Positions 60,801-64,000 of a stretch of 64,000 bases of DNA are shown piece by piece; position 1 is the stretch's first letter; the number at the start of each line of letters is the position of its first letter. The stretch is from assembly GCF_022024015.1 (NCBI RefSeq), contig NZ_CP091786.1:2542001-2606000 (forward strand), given 5' to 3'. A model generated the notes under the pieces. It ran no database searches. It saw only the letters and a program-made list of their open reading frames with translations, and was not told the DNA's origin. This stretch comes from Prevotella sp. E9-3. GTDB taxonomy: Bacteria; Bacteroidota; Bacteroidia; Bacteroidales; Bacteroidaceae. A program made the translations under genes and the position numbers.

Positions 60801-60998
60801 AGGGACTATTGCCTCCATCTCGTATGTACCACCCTCTATCTCATTCTTTATCCGAATGAGATTTTCTGTCAACCTGAACTTGAATGCGGTAAGGTCCAAT
60901 TCATCATACCAAACCTCGCCGTGATGGAAGCTTCTTTCCAGTTTCTTCCACGCCAGCATCAAGTTCTCTATCGAGGTTATTCTATCAAAATAGCTCAT
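57867..60998 (-). CDS. reverse transcriptase of the unknown-group (DRT) type
   Basis: 1043 residues. The RT domain spans about 1-420: motif 2 MRIRQSFQIDIRDQLVW, motif A TGLDLSKFYEKVD (D221), motif B HGLPTGLEVAGF (292-296 GLPTG) and motif C HFRYVDDHVF (YVDD, 332-335). The remaining about 600 residues are helical with no recognised catalytic motif. It lacks the intron maturase X and HNH regions and the retron markers, so a defence RT of the UG class (nearest UG1/UG5, because of the nitrilase next door) is most likely. Its start overlaps the primase gene by 4 nt. Confidence 0.9.
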   Translation of the reverse strand: MSYFDRITSIENLMLAWKKLERSFHHGEVWYDELDLTAFKFRLTENLIRIKNEIEGGTYEMEAIVPAPYPKANEKPKDGEKLGKMRIRQSFQIDIRDQLVWMAITNVIGEVFERLMPAWSYGNRLYVPIWKDPETKQLKVGYYRSSNPRIYKKWSNSWPLMRKHISVSIKQLAKVNLNEDDNSIVEDNNQISDDYFKLPYLTKEYFNNANSKQVLFWTGLDLSKFYEKVDMRRVASVIKDKVKEEDEETTIKLHRLIDCVTNFKVSLYTFDEKKNYDALKDMQLEDYENFHGLPTGLEVAGFIANVYMLDIDLAVKRKLATKEFKNLIHFRYVDDHVFIAREPETLYKWVMWYKKLITSAPFGLQVNEDKVEPQELGSVYDESKSEDEAVALIKQFGAISPNYPAPLLTMAMKKVSQIAKQDLSLMTESERGMMFKDLQMLLVSDLPEQEIKHNTRISFATTMLTRMMLSDMVDYNEIYRLRKLWVGYVDGLTEDKFKNLKNTYKDYIYNDAQLIMKMEGDADWTYIQEINKELARAEQHRKNMVDEIYNLLIRAVNEVPDKPRVWLRAFEFCAHHCPKKIRELYSLVRSFAQEKKMHPLGCDYIEATLNIHRAEMLLMVMAELTLKGRGKTEHEKAMMMDFIVNACAISDSLSNHYFVADSLLQVHKAIAFCYLVNKEDKIIPFGSAGIDYLERVGKYDPTYWMLLIHETLNGRRMKVKNVIKELFPSDLNKVSVNSPYFPYFLGVFISEPLELDDFEFDNPEGLVLNHEDLKYFVASMDGYSDYLGRICQADKLHRDLNKKGSTYWRFGQWIDFARQIQRDDPNYRLLPVWSEFVSVKIMIALINYLHSDTEQLFKLKAIHPANIKFSQKEWKKSYNDWNYWINDENSITVKIDYLVEKSIVYQLPAMMTMNGPDYNMVYALGLFFLQLLVKEKSLPWIMNRPEYGFEWMSVLDDLIHKGSVSSLTSRIVTSCLSVRNRENRILRQDTGADLNDLYWVDNPKIWDVDDLLEQLKKDLELLKTNLVSVANSQQRQVIVIDLE

Positions 60999-62041
60999 AG
61001 CTTAGCAATTTTGTCTGCGTAATATTCTGAATAGTCACCATACCCTTTAGGTAGTGACAATTTATGTAAACTACATCCAACTTTATTCAAAGCCTCCTTC
61101 ATTTTTTCATATAAACCTGCTCCAGCATCGTCTTGGTCGGGATACATAAATAGCAACCTGTTCATCAGATATTTCAAGTCAGAATCCTTGAAGAGCGAGG
61201 TACTCGGAATGCCAATAGCCTTTTTTCCAGCCGACAACATCCCGAAACAATCAGTGATTCCTTCTGATATATAAAGAGGCTCATCCATTTCCATATCTTT
61301 TAAAATTGGAAGGTTATAGAGTGGCACTGCAAGTCCTGGAACAAAATTAAACCTATAGTTTCGCTCTTTTGTCAATCGTCTGCTTTGAAGATTTACTATC
61401 CTTCCATTTATGTCATAATATGGTATAATAAGACAAGGAACTATACAGAATGGCTCTAATCCATATTGTCTTTTCACTATCACACCGCTATCCATACAAC
61501 GTTCCAACCCAAATTGAGCTGTTAGCTTAGCCACAAGTTTCTGTCCATTATCTACCGATCCTATATGTAGTTCCTCTATTACCTCATGTTTATATTTTCT
61601 TTCCTCAAAAAGGAAATCCTCGGCTTTTTTCGTTAATCCGACATTTTCTACTATCCAGTTAAGTATCTCTACATCTGGTTCTTTCTTTGGTTCCTCAGTT
61701 CTTACAACCTTTTTCTTCGGCGGTGTCTTTTTTACAAATTTAGGTTTCTCATTGTTGGGCAAAGGAATTGAAAACTCTCTTGCTAATATCTGACAGGCCT
61801 CTTGAAAACCGCAATTTTCCACTTGCATTGTCAAGGTAATAGGATTACCACCCTTACCACAAACAAAGCAATGACAAAAATTCTCTTTAGAGTTGGTACT
61901 AAATCTCAAGCTGGGATTATGATCACTATGCCACGGACATAAGGCCCAATGCTTCTTAACCGTCAGCCCCAGCTTAACAGCAACTGATTCAATAGAAAGT
62001 TCATTTAACTTCTCCAAGAATTGCTTGTCGTAATATGGCAT
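60995..62041 (-). CDS. DnaG-type primase coupled to the RT gene
   Basis: 348 residues. A CHC2-type zinc finger (CPWHSDHNPSLRFS with C35/H38, and FCHCFVCGKGG with C58/C61) is followed by a linker rich in Lys/Pro and a Toprim domain (YISEGITDCFGMLS, E260; FMYPDQDDAGAG, D302/D304). This is the minimal DnaG plan without the helicase-binding domain, as in plasmid and phage primases. The last 4 nt overlap the RT start. A primase tied to an RT could make RNA primers for the RT or for its product. It is separate from the element's other primase-like gene at 28967. Confidence 0.88.
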   Translation of the reverse strand: MPYYDKQFLEKLNELSIESVAVKLGLTVKKHWALCPWHSDHNPSLRFSTNSKENFCHCFVCGKGGNPITLTMQVENCGFQEACQILAREFSIPLPNNEKPKFVKKTPPKKKVVRTEEPKKEPDVEILNWIVENVGLTKKAEDFLFEERKYKHEVIEELHIGSVDNGQKLVAKLTAQFGLERCMDSGVIVKRQYGLEPFCIVPCLIIPYYDINGRIVNLQSRRLTKERNYRFNFVPGLAVPLYNLPILKDMEMDEPLYISEGITDCFGMLSAGKKAIGIPSTSLFKDSDLKYLMNRLLFMYPDQDDAGAGLYEKMKEALNKVGCSLHKLSLPKGYGDYSEYYADKIAKL

Positions 62042-62141
62042 AAAACTATATTATTACTTATCCTTGAGTTTCTCCGCAGAGTTTCACATTTCTTCACCTG
62101 CCGATTCTCCGTTGAAAAAAGATTTCACTCCCGCCTATCTT

Positions 62142-62639
62142 TCATCCTTCCACCTTTATACAAACGCTCAACTGCTGATGCGCGCCCATTTCTTTTAGCA
62201 CACCCATCAGCAGCTTGGTATTTATTCTCACATCCTTGCTGGCAACATTGGCGAACAACGGTTTGCGTTCCTCATTCTCCGATTCATCCAAAGCCTTACC
62301 CTCATCTATCCTGATGAACAAGGTCGCACCATTATTAACCGCAAAATCTATCAGGCTCAATACGCTAGCAACAAACTTCTTCAAAGTTCGTAATGTACTC
62401 AGCTTCTTAAAATCCTTTATAGAAAACCAATTGCCAAACTCATTTCTGTCATCAATGTCCATCAATAATTCCAATTCCATCAGCCTGTTTAGCCTTCTAT
62501 TCAGTCTAACAATCAACCTGACGTCATTCACATCCACCATCACCCTCACATGATAGTTCGCATCATACTTGTATTCTACATTCTCTATCGGCAGTTTCAA
62601 CACCGCAGGATTGCTAAAAAATTCATCCGTCGACATCAT
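62142..62639 (-). CDS. hypothetical protein, 165 residues
   Basis: 165 residues from ATG 62639 (62636 equally possible; the frame runs further but would overlap the upstream gene much more). It overlaps the MBL gene stop by about 17 nt. The N-terminal half is rich in strands and Arg/Val (NYHVRVMVDVNDVRLIVRLN), followed by an acidic helix (MELELLMDIDDRNEFGN) and a C-terminal strand-rich part ending CIKVEG. No catalytic motif is visible. It is coupled to the MBL-fold gene and stands 100 bp before the primase gene. Not recognised. Confidence 0.6.
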   Translation of the reverse strand: MMSTDEFFSNPAVLKLPIENVEYKYDANYHVRVMVDVNDVRLIVRLNRRLNRLMELELLMDIDDRNEFGNWFSIKDFKKLSTLRTLKKFVASVLSLIDFAVNNGATLFIRIDEGKALDESENEERKPLFANVASKDVRINTKLLMGVLKEMGAHQQLSVCIKVEG

Positions 62640-63750
62640 TATCTCTTTTATTTTGAGGAAATAGTTCAGCAATCACCTCAACCCTTGAATGGTAACATTC
62701 TGTCACCAGTAAAAGAGTCTTGTTGTTGCGAGTAAAATCACCGATGATACTGCTATCAAACACCGGATGCCAATGCCATGGATTGCAGTTCACAAACCCA
62801 CACTCATAAAATCCATCCGACCTGTCTGCCATCTTTTTGGGAAAGCACCTGGCGCTACCATGGTGAGGCACCTGCATCATCCAAACCTTAGTTCCCTTCG
62901 AATAAATACCAAGTATATCAGTCACCCTTTGCTTCACCACATCATATCCATTACCCTTCAGGTTCGAATCCCCAGTGTAGAAACAAGTAGGTGCAACATT
63001 TCCTCTCAAGTTTAGTTGATGCCAGATATTTGTATTGTAAGCGACATTTACAGCAGGAAACGATAGCATAAACAGCGTATTCACATTAATCTTCGTCACA
63101 CCGCCTTTCGTCTTACCTATGGTCTTGTATATATTCCTAAGTTCTTTCCGCTTCGTCAGTATCTCATTGGGGTCATCCAAATTAACTATACCTTTCACCT
63201 TCCCTTCAAACACCTTTTGTAGCGAACTCTGGTCAGGCAGCATAAACGGATAGTAGTACCATAGCACATTATCCAACCTTATCACTTTTTTCCCACCAAG
63301 GGTTTTATTTCCGCCAAGCCCGCCTATATCTATCGGTTCGCCAAGCCTGTTATCATCGGCATTTTCATCAATACCTACTACCTGAGCCCCGATATTAAAC
63401 ATCTGCATCACGAAGCTTGCCAACATAGGATAATCCTCATCCATCACCATAAGCAGATAAGGATACCTAAAGGGTATTATCACTTTTGTATCCTTATCTA
63501 TCTTTGTTTGGCTTTGTAACTTCATCAGCCCGTTCACATGATCATTGTCAAAGTGAGAGATAAATAACAAGTCTATATGAGCATTCTTCTCAAAGGTATT
63601 CCTTATCTCATACTCAACGAGGTTGGGCTGGCTGGTAAAGCTCCCGCAGTCATACACTACGTTATTTACCACCTTACCACTCTCATCATAAAACTGTTCC
63701 GTAAAGAAAGCCCCTTGCCCTACTGGATGTAATACCCTTTTAAAAACCAT
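62623..63750 (-). CDS. metallo-beta-lactamase-fold hydrolase
   Basis: 375 residues. The metal motif is SHFDNDHVNG (H66, D68, D70, H71), with later ligand candidates in CFYTGDSNLKG and QVPHHGSARCF. The TGD and HHGS blocks resemble the ComEC/Rec2-type MBL subfamily without membrane segments. It is the first gene of the ten-gene operon, preceded by hairpin repeats at 63770-63826. No promoter of the usual type was found just upstream, so the operon might start further right, outside the window. A nuclease or phosphodiesterase activity is possible. Confidence 0.85.
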   Translation of the reverse strand: MVFKRVLHPVGQGAFFTEQFYDESGKVVNNVVYDCGSFTSQPNLVEYEIRNTFEKNAHIDLLFISHFDNDHVNGLMKLQSQTKIDKDTKVIIPFRYPYLLMVMDEDYPMLASFVMQMFNIGAQVVGIDENADDNRLGEPIDIGGLGGNKTLGGKKVIRLDNVLWYYYPFMLPDQSSLQKVFEGKVKGIVNLDDPNEILTKRKELRNIYKTIGKTKGGVTKINVNTLFMLSFPAVNVAYNTNIWHQLNLRGNVAPTCFYTGDSNLKGNGYDVVKQRVTDILGIYSKGTKVWMMQVPHHGSARCFPKKMADRSDGFYECGFVNCNPWHWHPVFDSSIIGDFTRNNKTLLLVTECYHSRVEVIAELFPQNKRDNDVDG

Positions 63751-63769
63751 AATCTTTTCTTATTGTTTT

Positions 63770-63826
63770 CGTATGTTGCGACACTGTCGCAACCATACCA
63801 CCGCTCCCTACGGTTTTCCGTAGTGC
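63770..63826. repeat. hairpin pair similar to the repeats at 51.8-52.1 kb
   Basis: GTATG-TTGCGACA and TGTCGCAA-CCATAC (63771-63798) form a long stem with one bulge. CTACGG/CCGTAG (63808-63823) with a TTTT loop follows after CTCCCT. CGTATGTTGCGA is identical to 52072-52083, and the CTCCCT-stem part parallels 51816-51840. These hairpins bracket the defence operon. Confidence 0.6.
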
Positions 63827-63828
63827 CT

Positions 63829-64000
63829 TTATTTCATCCCCTTCATCTCCCCCTCCACCATCTTCATCAGCTTCGGCAGCATCCCTTCTATCTTCCTACA
63901 CTTCACCTTATTGTAGTGGAAGTCCATATCGTCCAAAAGTTCATTATACAACTCCTCATCCATGTCACCACCATACCCTGCGGCTACGACGGCGATGGCG
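63829..64000 (-). CDS. 3' end of a gene cut by the window edge
   Basis: An open minus-strand frame enters from the right edge and stops with TAA at 63829-63831. The 56 visible residues include AAGYGGDMDEELYNELLDDM, a helical, acidic part, then a Lys/Met-rich tail (EGMLPKLMKMVEGEMKGMK). No domain can be assigned from this fragment. It may precede the MBL gene in the same operon (about 80 bp gap with hairpins between). Confidence 0.6.
   Translation of the reverse strand, partial: AIAVVAAGYGGDMDEELYNELLDDMDFHYNKVKCRKIEGMLPKLMKMVEGEMKGMK

Noticed and set aside
57867..60998. RT read as a group II intron or retron RT
   Set aside because: No maturase X domain or HNH tail, no intron RNA domain V motif seen nearby, and no retron-type msr/msd hairpins in the few intergenic bases.
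61000..62140. A template ncRNA for the RT in the 100-bp gap before the primase gene
   Set aside because: The gap (62042-62141) shows no strong stem or promoter. A template RNA could lie elsewhere, but I cannot support one.
1..64000. CRISPR arrays, rRNA and tRNA genes
   Set aside because: No regularly spaced repeats of CRISPR type and no tRNA cloverleaf or rRNA sequence noticed. The 11.0-11.3 kb repeats are irregular and too short for a CRISPR array.

Overview
The window looks like a Bacteroidales chromosome or element, most likely Prevotellaceae or Bacteroides (not proven). Many genes are preceded by the Bacteroidetes -33 TTTG / -7 TAnnTTTG promoter pattern, Shine-Dalgarno sites are weak, and the backbone is a Bacteroidales conjugative element: DUF4134/DUF4133/TraG/TraJ/TraK/TraM/TraN transfer genes, TopB, an ArdC-like antirestriction protein, a MobC/relaxase pair, a ParA/DUF3408 pair, RadC-like proteins and a tyrosine recombinase.

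Layout. 1-6.6 kb is accessory: a 5'-truncated radC, a hipBA module, an AbiEi/DUF6088-type regulator with strong operator repeats and a translationally coupled 56-residue ORF, a small serine recombinase, and a phosphoribosyltransferase-like gene followed by a second radC. 6.7-15.4 kb holds a tyrosine recombinase, an SSB-like protein, small unknown genes, a repeat-rich candidate transfer origin or centromere (about 11.03-11.54 kb), MobC-like protein and relaxase, ParA, DUF3408 and a membrane protein. 15.4-22.4 kb is a defence cargo bounded by two 36-bp near-identical terminator repeats. It carries a short type II CBASS (HNH-SAVED Cap5, CD-NTase, E2-like protein), an orphan AAA ATPase, and an RloA/RloB (AbiL-like) pair. 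22.4-33.2 kb is a long leftward maintenance and antirestriction block. 33.4 kb is a cell-wall hydrolase. 34.5-47.4 kb is the leftward conjugation operon from the VirB2-like pilin to the coupling protein. 47.6-50.8 kb is a leftward replication/accessory operon (initiator-like and DnaC-like proteins), divergent from an S24-type repressor at 51.0 kb with overlapping promoters and shared operator repeats.

52.1-63.75 kb is the most unusual part. Ten genes lie on one strand, mostly touching or overlapping by 4 nt: MBL-fold hydrolase, unknown 165-residue protein, DnaG-type primase, a 1043-residue reverse transcriptase of the unknown-group/DRT kind, a separate nitrilase-fold protein, a membrane protein, an ABC/SMC-type ATPase with an HNH nuclease (Septu-like), a DUF2971 protein and a helicase-associated-domain protein. 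RT plus nitrilase recalls the UG1/UG5 (DRT1-like) defence RTs. The translationally coupled primase, and the apparent linkage to an ATPase-HNH pair, are not part of any system I can name. Hairpin-rich repeats lie on both sides of this block, and another gene is cut by the right window end.

Family names come from reading motifs by eye. No database search, structure prediction or statistics were run.
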